This document shows positions 38,273 to 48,116 of a stretch of DNA of 64,000 nt, in pieces. The DNA comes from Methylobacterium brachiatum (GTDB taxonomy: Bacteria; Pseudomonadota; Alphaproteobacteria; Rhizobiales; Beijerinckiaceae): the NCBI RefSeq assembly GCF_020523825.1, contig NZ_JAJALK010000003.1:310001-374000 (forward strand). The letters run 5' to 3'. Numbering within the stretch: the stretch's first letter is position 1; every line of letters begins with the position of its first letter. A model generated the notes under the pieces. That model was not told where the DNA came from, did no database searches, and saw only the letters and a program-made list of their open reading frames with translations. A program made the translations under genes and the position numbers.

Positions 38273-39559
38273 ATGGGTACGAGCATGTTGCAGATGCCGG
38301 CGGGGGGCTTGCGTCTCCACGTCGACCGAGCGCGGATGGGTGACGTGACGCGCAGCCTGTCGGGCTTCCCCGCCGAGATCGATGTTCTCGCGGGCGCCCG
38401 CGTGCTGCAGATCATCCCGGAGCTCGATGCCGGCGGCGCCGAGCGGACCACGGTCGACGTGGCCGCCGCCCTCGCGGCGGTCGGCGCCAAGGCCCTGGTC
38501 GCCACCGAGGGCGGGCGCCTCATCGGCGAGCTGCAGGCCAAGGGCGGGCACTGGCTGCGATTCCCGGCCGCCTCGAAGAACCCGGCCAGCATGGCGATCA
38601 ACGTCGTGCGGCTGATGGCCCTGTGCCGGCGCGAGGGCGTGCAGATCGTCCATGCCCGGTCGCGGGCCCCGGCCTGGGTGGCGCTCGGCGCGGCGCGCCG
38701 GCTCGGCCTGCCGTTCGTGACCACCTATCACGGCAGCTATTCCGGCCGCACCGGCGTGAAGGTACTGTACAATTCGGTGATGGCCCGCGGCGACGTGGTG
38801 ATCGCCAACTCACGCTACACCGCCGACCTGATCCATCGGCTGCATGCCGAGCAGGCTGGCGACCGGGTGCGGGTGATCCATCGCGGCACGGACCTCGCCG
38901 TGTTCAATCCGGTGGCGGTTGGGGCCGGACGGGTCGAGGCCCTGCGCCGGGCCTGGAACGTGGCGCCGCATGAGCGGGTGATCCTGCTCGCCGCAAGGCT
39001 CACCGCCTGGAAGGGGCACCGGGTGCTGATCGACGCCGCCGCGCAGATGCGCGACCGGGGCGTCCCGGATATCGCCGTGGTGCTCGCCGGCGACCCCCAG
39101 GGTCGGGCCGCCTACGAGCGCGAGCTCGACGCGCTGATCGCCGCACGCGGCCTCGGGGGCATCGTCCGCCGGGTCGGTCATTGCACCGATATGCCGGCCG
39201 CGTTTCGGGCGGCGTCCGTGGTCGCCGTGCCGTCCGTCGAGCCCGAGGCGTTCGGCCGCTCGGCCGTGGAAGCCCAGGCTCTGGGCACACCCGTGGTCGT
39301 GTCCGATCTGGGCGCCGTCCCCGAGACCGTGCTGGCACCGCCCGACGTCTCGGCCAGCCAGCGGACCGGCTGGCGCGTTCCGCCCGGCGACGCGGCTGCA
39401 CTCGCCGCGGCCCTGACAGAGGCCCTGTCGCTGGGCGCCAGCGCCCGTGATGCGCTGGTCCGCCGCGGTCGCGCCCATGTCGAGGCCAATTTCTCGCTGG
39501 AGCGGATGGCCGGCGACACGCTCGCCGTCTACGCCGAATTGCTCGGCCGCCGCTCCTGA
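38273..39559 (+). CDS. glycosyltransferase family 4
   Basis: 428 residues. GT-B fold with an N-terminal VLQIIPELDAGGAERTTVDV and the C-terminal nucleotide-sugar loop EPEAFGRSAVEAQALGTPVV, whose Glu residues bind the donor. ATG 38273 is used; another ATG 12 bases later is possible. A free-standing glycosyltransferase, likely for a surface glycan; donor and acceptor are not known. Confidence 0.9.
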   Translation: MGTSMLQMPAGGLRLHVDRARMGDVTRSLSGFPAEIDVLAGARVLQIIPELDAGGAERTTVDVAAALAAVGAKALVATEGGRLIGELQAKGGHWLRFPAASKNPASMAINVVRLMALCRREGVQIVHARSRAPAWVALGAARRLGLPFVTTYHGSYSGRTGVKVLYNSVMARGDVVIANSRYTADLIHRLHAEQAGDRVRVIHRGTDLAVFNPVAVGAGRVEALRRAWNVAPHERVILLAARLTAWKGHRVLIDAAAQMRDRGVPDIAVVLAGDPQGRAAYERELDALIAARGLGGIVRRVGHCTDMPAAFRAASVVAVPSVEPEAFGRSAVEAQALGTPVVVSDLGAVPETVLAPPDVSASQRTGWRVPPGDAAALAAALTEALSLGASARDALVRRGRAHVEANFSLERMAGDTLAVYAELLGRRS

Positions 39560-39777
39560 GGAACGGGCAGGCCGGAGACAGCGCGGCGATCGGCAAGAGA
39601 CCGGCCGTTCGACAGCCTGTCGATTATTTCACCGGCCGCGCCGGCAACCCGTTGACTCTGGGCGGGCTTCCGCCAACGTAGTATGTCCGGAAGGGACCGG
39701 AGCGGCTGGCGGTCAGGAGATCCTTGGAACGGGTCATCCGGTCCGCCGTTTCGTCGTTGCAGCAGGAGATCGAAGCC

Positions 39778-40320
39778 ATTCGTAGACCGATGAGAGCCAT
39801 GCCGGCCCCGCAGAAGGACGGGCCGCGCGCCAACCGCGACATTCGCGGGGTGCGAGAAGTGCAGCTGATCGACGATACCGGGCAGAACCGCGGCGTCGTC
39901 CCCTTCTTCGACGCGCTGACCCTCGCTGAAGAGGCCGGCCTCGATCTCGTGGAGATCGCGCCGAACTCGGTGCCTCCCGTCTGCAAGCTGCTCGATTACG
40001 GGCGCTTCCGCTTCAACGAGCAGAAGAAGCAGAACGAGGCGCGCAAGCGGCAGAAGACCGTCGAGGTCAAGGAGATCAAGCTCCGCCCCGGCATCGACAA
40101 GCACGATTACGACACCAAGATGAAGTCGGTTCACCGCTTCTTCGAGGAGGGCGACAAGGTCAAGGTGACCCTGCGCTTCCGCGGTCGTGAGATGGCTCAC
40201 CAGGATATCGGTCTGCGCCTCCTGGAGCGCGTGAAGAACGAGACGGCCGAGATCGCCAAGGTGGAAAGCGAGCCGATGCTCGAAGGCCGCCAGATGATCA
40301 TGATCCTGGCGCCGCGCTGA
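39778..40320 (+). CDS. infC: translation initiation factor IF-3
   Basis: 180 residues. Seen are [81 protein letters not shown] and the C-terminal [13 protein letters not shown]. The best start is ATT at 39778: AGGAG lies nine bases upstream and the protein then begins (I)[13 protein letters not shown] like its relatives. An ATT start is the known autoregulatory feature of infC. The TTG-led frame from 39724 would add 18 unrelated residues. A terminator follows. Confidence 0.95.
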   Translation: MRRPMRAMPAPQKDGPRANRDIRGVREVQLIDDTGQNRGVVPFFDALTLAEEAGLDLVEIAPNSVPPVCKLLDYGRFRFNEQKKQNEARKRQKTVEVKEIKLRPGIDKHDYDTKMKSVHRFFEEGDKVKVTLRFRGREMAHQDIGLRLLERVKNETAEIAKVESEPMLEGRQMIMILAPR

Positions 40321-40341
40321 TCCGTTCGCCAATTGCTGTTT

Positions 40342-40367
40342 ACGCCGCCTCCTGATCGGGGCGGCGT
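40342..40367 (+). terminator. infC terminator
   Basis: Stem ACGCCGCC (40342-40349) with GGCGGCGT (40360-40367), ten-base loop, followed by TTTG. Lies 21 bases after the infC stop. Confidence 0.8.
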
Positions 40368-40417
40368 TTGCGTCTGTGGTGCTTCCGTCCGGGGACGCGG
40401 GCGACTATCTCCTCGCG

Positions 40418-41197
40418 ATGGCCCTGGCTCCCGAAGAGATCGAACGCTACGCCCGCCACCTCGTCCTGGCCGAGGTCGGCGGACCCGGTCAGGCGCGCCT
40501 CAAGGCGGCCCGTGTGCTGGTCGTCGGGGCAGGGGGCCTCGGCGCCCCGCTGATCCAGTACCTCGCCGCGGCCGGGATCGGCACGATCGGCATCGTCGAC
40601 GACGACACCGTCTCGCTCTCCAATCTTCAGCGGCAGGTGATCCACGGCACGCCGGATCTCGGCCGGCCCAAGGTCGAGAGCGCGGCCGACGCCGTGGCGC
40701 GGCTCAACCCCCACGTGGCCGTCGTCCCGCACCCGTTCCGCATCACGCCGGACAACGCCGTCGATCTGATCGCGGGCTACGACCTCGTCGCGGACGGCTC
40801 GGACAACTTCGCCACCCGCTATGCGGTCTCGGACGCCTGTTTCCACGCGCGCCGCCCGCTGGTGACGGCCGCACTCGGCCGGTTCGACGGCACGCTCACC
40901 ACCATCCGGGCGCACGAGACCGGCCCCGGTGGCACGCCGAACCCGACCTACCGCTGCCTGTTCCCGACTCCGCCGCCGCCGGGCAGCGTCCCCGCCTGCG
41001 CCGAGGCCGGCGTGCTCGGGGCGCTGGCCGGCGTGATGGGCTCGCTGATGGCCATGGAGGTGATCCGCGCCGTGGCGGAGTTCGGCGAGCCGCTGGTCGG
41101 CCGCCTGCTCATGGTCGATGCCCGGTCGATGCGGTTCGAGACGCTGAGCTACGGCTGGGATCCGGACAACCCGCTCAACGGCGCCTCAGCCGAGTAG
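40418..41197 (+). CDS. moeB: MoeB/ThiF-like adenylyltransferase (HesA/MoeB/ThiF family)
   Basis: 259 residues from ATG 40418. It adenylates a ThiS/MoaD-type carrier. Seen are [53 protein letters not shown], and [12 protein letters not shown]. The catalytic CAEAGVLG is present. The usual CxxC zinc pairs are not: YRCLF keeps one Cys and no C-terminal CxxC remains. The stop overlaps the convergent SEC-C gene by 12 bases. Confidence 0.88.
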   Translation: MALAPEEIERYARHLVLAEVGGPGQARLKAARVLVVGAGGLGAPLIQYLAAAGIGTIGIVDDDTVSLSNLQRQVIHGTPDLGRPKVESAADAVARLNPHVAVVPHPFRITPDNAVDLIAGYDLVADGSDNFATRYAVSDACFHARRPLVTAALGRFDGTLTTIRAHETGPGGTPNPTYRCLFPTPPPPGSVPACAEAGVLGALAGVMGSLMAMEVIRAVAEFGEPLVGRLLMVDARSMRFETLSYGWDPDNPLNGASAE

Positions 41198-42067
41198 GGA
41201 GCCCGGCGGCATCCACGGCCCTTCGGCCTCGAGCTTGCCGAGGCAGCATTTCTTGAACTTCTTGCCCGAGCCGCAGGGGCAGGGATCGTTGCGCCCGACA
41301 TCCTTGAGCGGGTTGCGCTGCGGCTCGCCCGCGCCCTCCGCGGTCCAGTCGAGGGCTTCGACCGGATCGTCGAGATAGCCGTACTGGTACGGGCCGAGGC
41401 GGTCCCGGTCCTCGGGCTTGGTCTCGGCCTTGCGCAGGGCCTCCTTGAACCAGGCCGCGTCGCTGATCTCGTCGGTGATCCGGCCGTCGGCCCGGGCCGC
41501 CGCGGCGCGGGGCGCGAGATCGCGGAAGCCGAGATGCGCGATCGCCTCCTCCCAGCCGACCCAGGCGGGCCCCTCCTCGACGGCCGCCTTTGCGTCGTCG
41601 AACCGGACCAGCAACGCGTGCATCGCGTCCCGTTCGATGCGGCCTTCCAGCGTCAGGAACGTGCAGGCCGACAGCAGCGCCATGCGGGTGAGGTCGTCGA
41701 CGGTGCTGTCGAGGATCAGCCGGAACAGGGGCTCATGATCGCCGTCGAACAGGCTGGACACGACCTTGGACAGGGTCGCGGTCACGGCGTCGCCCAGCAC
41801 CGCGTCGAGCGTTTCCTCGTCCTGCCGAAGTAGCTTGAGGAGCGGCGCCAGGGCACGGGTGTCCCGGGCATGCGCCATCACGTGCAGGCCCCAGAACAGG
41901 AGGTTCTCCTGCTCCGGCGCGAGTTCGCGACCCTCGGCGGCGGCCTCCAGCAACGGCAGGGTCGCCTCGGCGATCTCGGCCGGGTGCGCCAGCGCCTCGC
42001 GCAGGGCCTTGGTCGGCCGGTACTCGGAGGCCGCCAGGTCTTCGATCAGCGCTGCGATTCGGCTCAT
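41186..42067 (-). CDS. DUF1186/SEC-C motif protein
   Basis: 293 residues. The N-terminal ~220 residues are helical, HEAT-like, and fit DUF1186. The end carries a SEC-C zinc motif, [18 protein letters not shown], as in SecA tails. Function is not known; such tails bind SecB or ribosomes in other proteins. It is transcribed leftward and begins 10 bases after pheT ends in the same direction. Confidence 0.85.
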   Translation of the reverse strand: MSRIAALIEDLAASEYRPTKALREALAHPAEIAEATLPLLEAAAEGRELAPEQENLLFWGLHVMAHARDTRALAPLLKLLRQDEETLDAVLGDAVTATLSKVVSSLFDGDHEPLFRLILDSTVDDLTRMALLSACTFLTLEGRIERDAMHALLVRFDDAKAAVEEGPAWVGWEEAIAHLGFRDLAPRAAAARADGRITDEISDAAWFKEALRKAETKPEDRDRLGPYQYGYLDDPVEALDWTAEGAGEPQRNPLKDVGRNDPCPCGSGKKFKKCCLGKLEAEGPWMPPGSLLG

Positions 42068-42077
42068 GCCGTCCTCC

Positions 42078-44498
42078 TCAGGCCCGCAGGGTCGCGCCGG
42101 TCCGGCGCGAGACCTCGGCCACGATCTTGGCGCTCACCGCCTCGATCTCGGCATCGGTCAGGGTGCGCTCCACCGGCTGCAGGCGGACCGCGATCGCCAC
42201 CGATTTCGAACCTTCCGGCACGCCAGTCCCCTCGTAGAGGTCGAACACCTCGACGCCGGCGACGAGCTTGCGCTCCGCCCCCTGGGCCGCCTTGACGATG
42301 TCGCCCGCCGGCACGTCCCGCCCGACCACGAAGGCGAAGTCCCGGGACAGGGGCTGGAACTCCGAGAGGGCCAGGGTGGGCTTGGCCTTCGTCGGCTTGT
42401 GCTTGGGCAGCGGCAGCGCGTCGAGCACGATCTCGAACGCCACCAGGCTGCCCTTCAGGTCGAGGGCCTGGAGGGTCCGCGGATGGACCTCGCCGAACCA
42501 GCCGATCTCGGATTTCGGGCCGAAACGCAGCGTCCCCGAACGGCCCGGATGGAGCCAGGACGGCCCGCCCGCGGTCACCTGCAGGCCGCCGGTCGGCACG
42601 CCGAGGCTGCCCAGCAGCGCCAGCGCATCGGCCTTGGCGTCGAAGACATCCACGGTCTTGGCCGATCCGTTCCAGTGGCGTCCGGCGCCCGCCAGGGTGG
42701 CGCTGCCCCGCCGCACCGCGGCGGCGCGGATGCTCTGGCCCTCCGGCTGGTCCGTGGCGAAGCACTGGCCCACCTCGAATAGGGCCGCGTCCGGATAGCC
42801 GCGATCGGCGTTGCGCTGCGCCGCCCGCAGGAGCCCCGGCACGAGGCTCGGGCGCATGTCGGACAGTTCCGAGGCGATCGGGTTGGCCAGCACCAGATCG
42901 GCGCCGCCGCCGCCGAACAGCTCGGCATCGGCATGCGGGACGAACGACCAGGTCACCGCCTCCATCAGGCCGCGGCTCGCCAGGGCGCGCTTGGCGGTGC
43001 GGGTGCGCTTCTGCATCACGGTGAGCAGCGGCCGGCCGATCCCGGCGAGCCGGGGCAGGGGCTTCGGCTCGACCCGGTCGAGGCCGGCGATGCGGATGAC
43101 CTCCTCGACGAGGTCGGCCTTGCCTTCCACGTCCGGCCGCCAGGACGGCGTCAGGACCTTCACCCGGTCGCCGGTGCCGGAGATGTGGAAGCCGAGCGTC
43201 TCCAGGATCAGCTTGATCTCGATCCGCGGCAGCTCGATGCCGGCCAGGCGCCGCACCTCGGTCCACGGGAAGTCGATGATCCGCTCCGATTCCGGCGGCT
43301 CGCCGGCGATTGTCGCCTCGGACGGCGTGCCGCCGCAGAGATCCATCACCAGGCGCGTCGCCAGGTCCAAACCCGGCAGCGTGAAGGCCGGATCGACCCC
43401 GCGCTCGAACCGGTAGCGCGCATCGGTGATGATGCCGAGGCGCCGGCCGGACTGGGCGATGTTGGCCGGGTCCCACAGGGCCGATTCGATCAGCACGTCC
43501 GTGGTGCTCTCGTCGCAGCCGGAGGCCTGGCCGCCCATGATGCCGGCGATCGATTCGACGCCGGCCTGATCGGCGATCACCACCGTGTCGTCGGTGAGGG
43601 TGTGGGTGCGCCCGTCCAGCGCGACGAGGCTCTCGCCGTCCCGCGCGCGCCGCACCGTCAGCTTGCCCGATACCTTCGCCGCGTCGAACACGTGCAGGGG
43701 GCGGCCCCGGTCGAAGGTGACGTAGTTGGTGATGTCCACCAGGGCGTTGATCGGGCGAAGCCCGATCGCCCGCAGCCGGGCCTGCATCCAGGCGGGCGAC
43801 GGACCGTTCTTCACGCCGCGCACCAGCCGCAGGGCGAAGAGCGGGCAGAGCTGCCGGTCCTCCGGCGCGAAGCTGAGGTCGATCTCGACCGGGCAGGGGC
43901 CTTCGCCGCGCACGCCCGGAAGCGTCGCATGCTTGAGCGTGCCGATCCCGGCCGCCGCGAGGTCGCGGGCGATGCCGTGTACCGAGGTGCAGTCCGGGCG
44001 GTTCGGTGTCAGGTTGATCTCGATAACCGGGTCGTCGAGGCCGGCATAGAGCGCGTAGCCCTGGCCCAAAGGCGCCTCGGCCGGGAGTTCGAGGATGCCG
44101 TCATGGTCCTCGCCGAGGCCGAGCTCGGAACCGGAGCACAGCATGCCGTGGCTCTCGACCCCGCGAATCGTGCCGACCGAGAGCGTGATCCCCTTGCCGG
44201 GCACGTAGGTGCCGGGCGGCGCGAACACCGTGACGAGGCCAGCGCGGGCGTTCGGCGCACCGCAGACCACCTGCACGGGCGCGCCCGCGCCGGTCTCGAC
44301 GGTGCAGACCCGCAGCCGGTCGGCGTTGGGGTGCTGCTCGGCGGTCAGGATCCGGGCGACCACGTAGGGCTTGAGGGCGGCCGCCTTGTCCTCGACGCCT
44401 TCGACCTCAAGGCCGATCCGCGTCAGCGTCTCGGCGATGGTGTCGAGGGACGCCTCGGTGTTGAGGTGTTCCTTGAGCCAGGAGAGGGTGAATTTCAT
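42078..44498 (-). CDS. pheT: phenylalanine--tRNA ligase beta subunit
   Basis: 806 residues. Domains in order: N-terminal [14 protein letters not shown] and a tRNA-binding EMAPII-like domain ([28 protein letters not shown]), B3/B4 editing region ([11 protein letters not shown]), B5 ([13 protein letters not shown]), catalytic-like core and the C-terminal FDX-ACB anticodon-binding domain ([20 protein letters not shown]). It works with PheS in an alpha2-beta2 enzyme. The gap to pheS is 75 bases. Confidence 0.96.
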   Translation of the reverse strand: MKFTLSWLKEHLNTEASLDTIAETLTRIGLEVEGVEDKAAALKPYVVARILTAEQHPNADRLRVCTVETGAGAPVQVVCGAPNARAGLVTVFAPPGTYVPGKGITLSVGTIRGVESHGMLCSGSELGLGEDHDGILELPAEAPLGQGYALYAGLDDPVIEINLTPNRPDCTSVHGIARDLAAAGIGTLKHATLPGVRGEGPCPVEIDLSFAPEDRQLCPLFALRLVRGVKNGPSPAWMQARLRAIGLRPINALVDITNYVTFDRGRPLHVFDAAKVSGKLTVRRARDGESLVALDGRTHTLTDDTVVIADQAGVESIAGIMGGQASGCDESTTDVLIESALWDPANIAQSGRRLGIITDARYRFERGVDPAFTLPGLDLATRLVMDLCGGTPSEATIAGEPPESERIIDFPWTEVRRLAGIELPRIEIKLILETLGFHISGTGDRVKVLTPSWRPDVEGKADLVEEVIRIAGLDRVEPKPLPRLAGIGRPLLTVMQKRTRTAKRALASRGLMEAVTWSFVPHADAELFGGGGADLVLANPIASELSDMRPSLVPGLLRAAQRNADRGYPDAALFEVGQCFATDQPEGQSIRAAAVRRGSATLAGAGRHWNGSAKTVDVFDAKADALALLGSLGVPTGGLQVTAGGPSWLHPGRSGTLRFGPKSEIGWFGEVHPRTLQALDLKGSLVAFEIVLDALPLPKHKPTKAKPTLALSEFQPLSRDFAFVVGRDVPAGDIVKAAQGAERKLVAGVEVFDLYEGTGVPEGSKSVAIAVRLQPVERTLTDAEIEAVSAKIVAEVSRRTGATLRA

Positions 44499-44573
44499 CG
44501 TTCTTCTAGGGGCGAGAGGACGTGAGGGATGATGGGACTGGTTTCCCGGTCGGTCGTGCCGACCTCCGTCGAA

Positions 44574-45656
44574 TCACCCCGTCAAACCGCCGATCAGGCT
44601 CGGCACGTCCAGCGGCCGGAAGCCGTAATGGTCGAGCCAGCGGACATCCGCCTCGAAGAACGGGCGCAGGTCCGGCATGCCGTATTTAAGCATGGCGATC
44701 CGGTCGATGCCGACCCCGAAGGCGAAGCCCTGCACCGCGTCCGGATCGAGCCCGCAATTGCGCAGCACGTTCGGATGCACCATCCCGCAGCCCAGGATCT
44801 CCAGCCAGTCGGTGCCCTCGCCGAAGCGGATCTCGCCGCCCTTGCGCGAGCACTGGATGTCGACCTCAGCCGACGGCTCGGTGAAGGGGAAGAACGAGGG
44901 GCGGAAGCGCATCTTCACGCCGTCGACCTCGAAGAAGGCCTTGCAGAACTCTTCCAGCACCCATTTCAGGTTGGCGATGTTGGCCGCCGTGTCGATCACC
45001 AGCCCCTCGACCTGATGGAACATCGGCGTGTGGGTCTGGTCGGAATCGTGCCGGTAGGTCCGGCCCGGGATGATCACCCGGATCGGCGGCGTCTGCGAGC
45101 GCATCGTGCGGATCTGCACCGGCGACGTGTGGGTGCGCAGCACCTTGCGTTTCCCGGCATGGTCCGGCGCCAGGAAGAACGTGTCGTGCATCTCCCGGGC
45201 CGGGTGGCCGGGCGGGAAGTTCAGCGCGGTGAAGTTCAGCTCGTCCGTCTCGATATCCGGGCCCTCGGCGACGGCGAAGCCCATATCGGCGAAAATCGCG
45301 GTGATCTCGTCGATCACCTGGGTGATCGGGTGGATCCGGCCGCGCACCTCCGGGGCCTCGCGCAGGGGCAGCGTGACGTCGACCCGCTCGGAGGCGAGCC
45401 GGGCTTCCAGGGCGGCCTCGACCAAGGCGGTCTTGCGCTCCGTGACGGCGCCCTGGATCCGGTCGCGCAGGCCGTTGATCAGCGGCCCGCGCTCCTTGCG
45501 CTCCTCGGGCGTCATGGCGCCCAGCGTCTTGAGCAGGTCCGAGACGCTGCCCTTCTTGCCGAGCGCGGCCACGCGCACCGCGTCGAGGGCGGCTTCGTCG
45601 GACGCCGCCGTCACCTGGGCCAGGAGATCGCGTTCGAGGGTGTCGAGATCGGTCAT
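44574..45656 (-). CDS. pheS: phenylalanine--tRNA ligase alpha subunit
   Basis: 360 residues from ATG 45656. The class II catalytic domain shows [24 protein letters not shown] (motif 2 entry), [29 protein letters not shown] (motif 2), [10 protein letters not shown], and [13 protein letters not shown] (motif 3). An N-terminal helical arm precedes it. It follows rplT in the same direction. Confidence 0.96.
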   Translation of the reverse strand: MTDLDTLERDLLAQVTAASDEAALDAVRVAALGKKGSVSDLLKTLGAMTPEERKERGPLINGLRDRIQGAVTERKTALVEAALEARLASERVDVTLPLREAPEVRGRIHPITQVIDEITAIFADMGFAVAEGPDIETDELNFTALNFPPGHPAREMHDTFFLAPDHAGKRKVLRTHTSPVQIRTMRSQTPPIRVIIPGRTYRHDSDQTHTPMFHQVEGLVIDTAANIANLKWVLEEFCKAFFEVDGVKMRFRPSFFPFTEPSAEVDIQCSRKGGEIRFGEGTDWLEILGCGMVHPNVLRNCGLDPDAVQGFAFGVGIDRIAMLKYGMPDLRPFFEADVRWLDHYGFRPLDVPSLIGGLTG

Positions 45657-45761
45657 CGCTGTCTTCGAGCAGGGGTGTCGGAACCGTCGTCGCGGCGTGC
45701 TCTCGCGCGTTGTTCGTCCGCGTGCAAGCGCGCGTGGGGCGTATCGGCCCCCCAGAACGAC

Positions 45762-45795
45762 GAAGGCGCGACTCTCGGGGGAGAGCCGCGCCTTC
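45762..45795 (-). terminator. rplT terminator
   Basis: Stem GAAGGCGCGACTCTC with GAGAGCCGCGCCTTC (one A-C mismatch) and a GGGG loop, 25 bases after the rplT stop. It separates ribosomal protein genes from pheST, or acts as an attenuator. Confidence 0.78.
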
Positions 45796-45819
45796 CTGTG
45801 TCTCGCCGCGGGCCTGAGG

Positions 45820-46197
45820 TCAGGCGGCCTTGGCGGTGGTCTCGGGGAGGGCGGCCTTGGCCTTCTCGACCACGGCGGCAAAGCTCGCCGGCTCGTGGAT
45901 CGCCAGCTCCGACAGCGCCTTGCGGTCGACGACGATGCCGGACTTGGCCAGACCGTTGATGAAGCGCGAATAGGTCAGGCCGTGCTCGCGCACCGCCGCG
46001 TTGAGGCGCTGGATCCAGAGTGCGCGGAACGTGCGCTTCTTATTCTTGCGGTCGCGATAGGCATACTGCATGCCCTTCTCGACCGCCTGCTTGGCGATGC
46101 GGATCGTATTCTTGCGCCGGCCGTAATAGCCCTTGGCGGCCTTCAGAACTTTTTTGTGCTTCGCGTGACTGGTCACGCCGCGCTTGACGCGGGCCAT
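45820..46197 (-). CDS. rplT: large subunit ribosomal protein L20
   Basis: 125 residues. [59 protein letters not shown] and the DRKALSELA segment are diagnostic. L20 binds 23S rRNA early in assembly and in other bacteria represses its operon. It follows rpmI by 50 bases. Confidence 0.97.
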   Translation of the reverse strand: MARVKRGVTSHAKHKKVLKAAKGYYGRRKNTIRIAKQAVEKGMQYAYRDRKNKKRTFRALWIQRLNAAVREHGLTYSRFINGLAKSGIVVDRKALSELAIHEPASFAAVVEKAKAALPETTAKAA

Positions 46198-46247
46198 CGG
46201 TTATCTCCTGGGTTCGACGAAAGACAGTGGCAACGGGTGTCGAAGGC

Positions 46248-46451
46248 TTACCGCGCGTTCGGCAGGAAGTACTTCTTCACGTTGGCGGCATCGCCCTCGA
46301 ACAGGGTCGTGGTGCCGCGCAGGTTGCGGATCTGCTTGGTCGTCCGCTTGATCATCCCGTGGCGCTTGCCGGCCTGGGCGTACATCACCTTGCCGGTGCC
46401 GGTGATCTTGAAGCGCTTCTTGGCGCCTGATTTGGTCTTCAGCTTGGGCAT
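46248..46451 (-). CDS. rpmI: large subunit ribosomal protein L35
   Basis: 67 residues from ATG 46451. [40 protein letters not shown] and [10 protein letters not shown] are the L35 pattern. It is upstream of rplT, as usual. The ATG at 46451 begins the family-conserved sequence. Confidence 0.97.
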
Positions 46452-46837
46452 TTGGCTCTCCGTTGCGCGAAAATCCCTCTGGCCGCCCCGCGAGGGTCGG
46501 ATGAGGTCTGCGCGATGATGCTTCTGGTGGAGCAGCACGAGCCGCCACGGCAGCCCTATCGGCCGGGCGGTTCGACGCGGGCCGGCTTATGACAGAAACA
46601 CGCAGCCACGGCAACGGCTTCCGTGCCGGACGGGTGCAACCCGCCCGCCACCGCGTCTACCAAGGCGTGAGGCCGCGCGCATCGGGGAATGCGGGGACAG
46701 CTCCCGCGCCGCACAAAACTGGTCGCGACAACCCCTCGGCGGAGGAACCATAACCTTGGCCGTCGGTTTCATTCATGTCCCGCTCAGGCCGGCAGGGTTA
46801 GACCCCCCGTCAAATACGGCCAACCAGGAGACACTTC
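46452..46837. other. intergenic region, no gene recognised
   Basis: 386 bases between divergent rpmI and the GT4 gene. It should hold the leader and promoter of the L35-L20 operon and the GT4 promoter. No known ribosomal-protein leader fold was recognised by eye. Confidence 0.45.
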
Positions 46838-47968
46838 GTGCGCATTGCCCAGATCGCTCCGTTGTCGGAGGCCGTCCCTCCGAAGTTCTACGGCGGCACC
46901 GAGCGCGTCGTCAGCTGGATCACCGAGGAACTGGTCCGCCAGGGCCACGACGTCACCCTGTTCGCCAGCGGCGATTCGGAGACGTCCGCCAAGCTCGCGG
47001 CCTGCACGCCGGAAGGGCTGCGGCTGCTCGGCTACCGCGATCACACGGCCAGCCACCTGGCCATGCTGCATCAGGTACACCGTCGGGCCCACGAGTTCGA
47101 CATCCTGCACTTCCACATCGACCTGCTTCAGTATCCGATGTTCGAGGATCTGAACCACAAGTGCATAACCACGATGCACGGGCGGCTCGACGTGCCGGAC
47201 TTCATGCCCGTCTACCGCACCTTCACGGGCATGCCGCTGGTCTCGATCTCCGACAACCAGCGCGAGCCGATGCCGCCGAACGTCAACTGGCTGGCGACGA
47301 TCCATCACGGCCTGCCGTCGCAGAACTGCCCGTACTCGCCGGAGGCCAAGGGCGGCTACCTGGCGTTCCTCGGCCGCATCTCCCCCGAGAAGCGTCCCGA
47401 TCGCGCCATCGAGATGGCGATCCGGTCCGGCACGCCGCTGAAGATCGCCGCGAAGGTCGACAAGGCCGACCAGGATTACTGGGATGAGGTCATCGAGCCG
47501 ATGACCCATCACCCGCTGGTCGAGTATATCGGCGAGATTAACGAGGAGCAGAAGAAGGCCTTCCTGGGCAACGCCCTGGCGCTCGCTTTCCCGATCGATT
47601 GGCCGGAGCCCTTCGGCCTGGTCATGATCGAGGCGATGTCGGCCGGTACGCCGGTGATCGCCTTCCGCAACGGCTCGGTGCCGGAGGTGATCAAGGACGG
47701 CGTGAGCGGCGTGCTCTGCCAGACCATGGACGACGCGGTCGAGGCCGTGGCCAAGGTGAAGACCATGAGCCGCGAAGGCGTGCGCCGCCACTTCGAGGGC
47801 CAGTTCACCGCCGAGTGCATGGTCAAGAAATACGTCGCCGCCTACGAGGAGCTGCTCTCCCGCGGCGCCGACGTGATCCAGCTGCCGAAATCCGGCTTCA
47901 CGCCGCATTACGGCGACGTGAATGGCTCTGCGCGGCCGGCGATCTCGGTCGCGGCGATGCCGGCCTGA
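46838..47968 (+). CDS. glycosyltransferase family 4
   Basis: 376 residues from GTG 46838, with a CAGGAGACACTTC site. MRIAQIAPLSEAVPPKFYGG, DILHFHIDLLQYP, GYLAFLGRISPEKRPDRAIE, and PEPFGLVMIEAMSAGTPVIA are the GT4 marks. The ending is tailed by a variable segment. Followed, after a 15-bp hairpin, by a debranching-type hydrolase. A joint role in storage or osmolyte sugars is a guess from the pairing. Confidence 0.88.
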   Translation: MRIAQIAPLSEAVPPKFYGGTERVVSWITEELVRQGHDVTLFASGDSETSAKLAACTPEGLRLLGYRDHTASHLAMLHQVHRRAHEFDILHFHIDLLQYPMFEDLNHKCITTMHGRLDVPDFMPVYRTFTGMPLVSISDNQREPMPPNVNWLATIHHGLPSQNCPYSPEAKGGYLAFLGRISPEKRPDRAIEMAIRSGTPLKIAAKVDKADQDYWDEVIEPMTHHPLVEYIGEINEEQKKAFLGNALALAFPIDWPEPFGLVMIEAMSAGTPVIAFRNGSVPEVIKDGVSGVLCQTMDDAVEAVAKVKTMSREGVRRHFEGQFTAECMVKKYVAAYEELLSRGADVIQLPKSGFTPHYGDVNGSARPAISVAAMPA

Positions 47969-48041
47969 GCCCCGGCATCGGGCTTGCGAGAGATGGCCGG
48001 CCCGGCCTAGCGTCGTAAAGGCGCCTCATCCGAATGGTCAC

Positions 48042-48077
48042 GAGGGCCGCCGCATCAGAGCCGATGCGGCGGCCCTC
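48042..48077 (+). terminator. hairpin terminator/attenuator
   Basis: Perfect 15-bp stem GAGGGCCGCCGCATC/GATGCGGCGGCCCTC with a six-base AGAGCC loop, between the GT4 gene and the hydrolase gene. It ends 40 bases before the next start, so it may also limit readthrough. Confidence 0.78.
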
Positions 48078-48116
48078 TCGATTCGTACCCCTCACACGCA
48101 CTCGGAGACGTTCTGC

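Noticed and set aside
39652..39684. TTGACT ... TAGTAT as an infC promoter
   Set aside because: The spacer is 21 bases, too long for a confident call.
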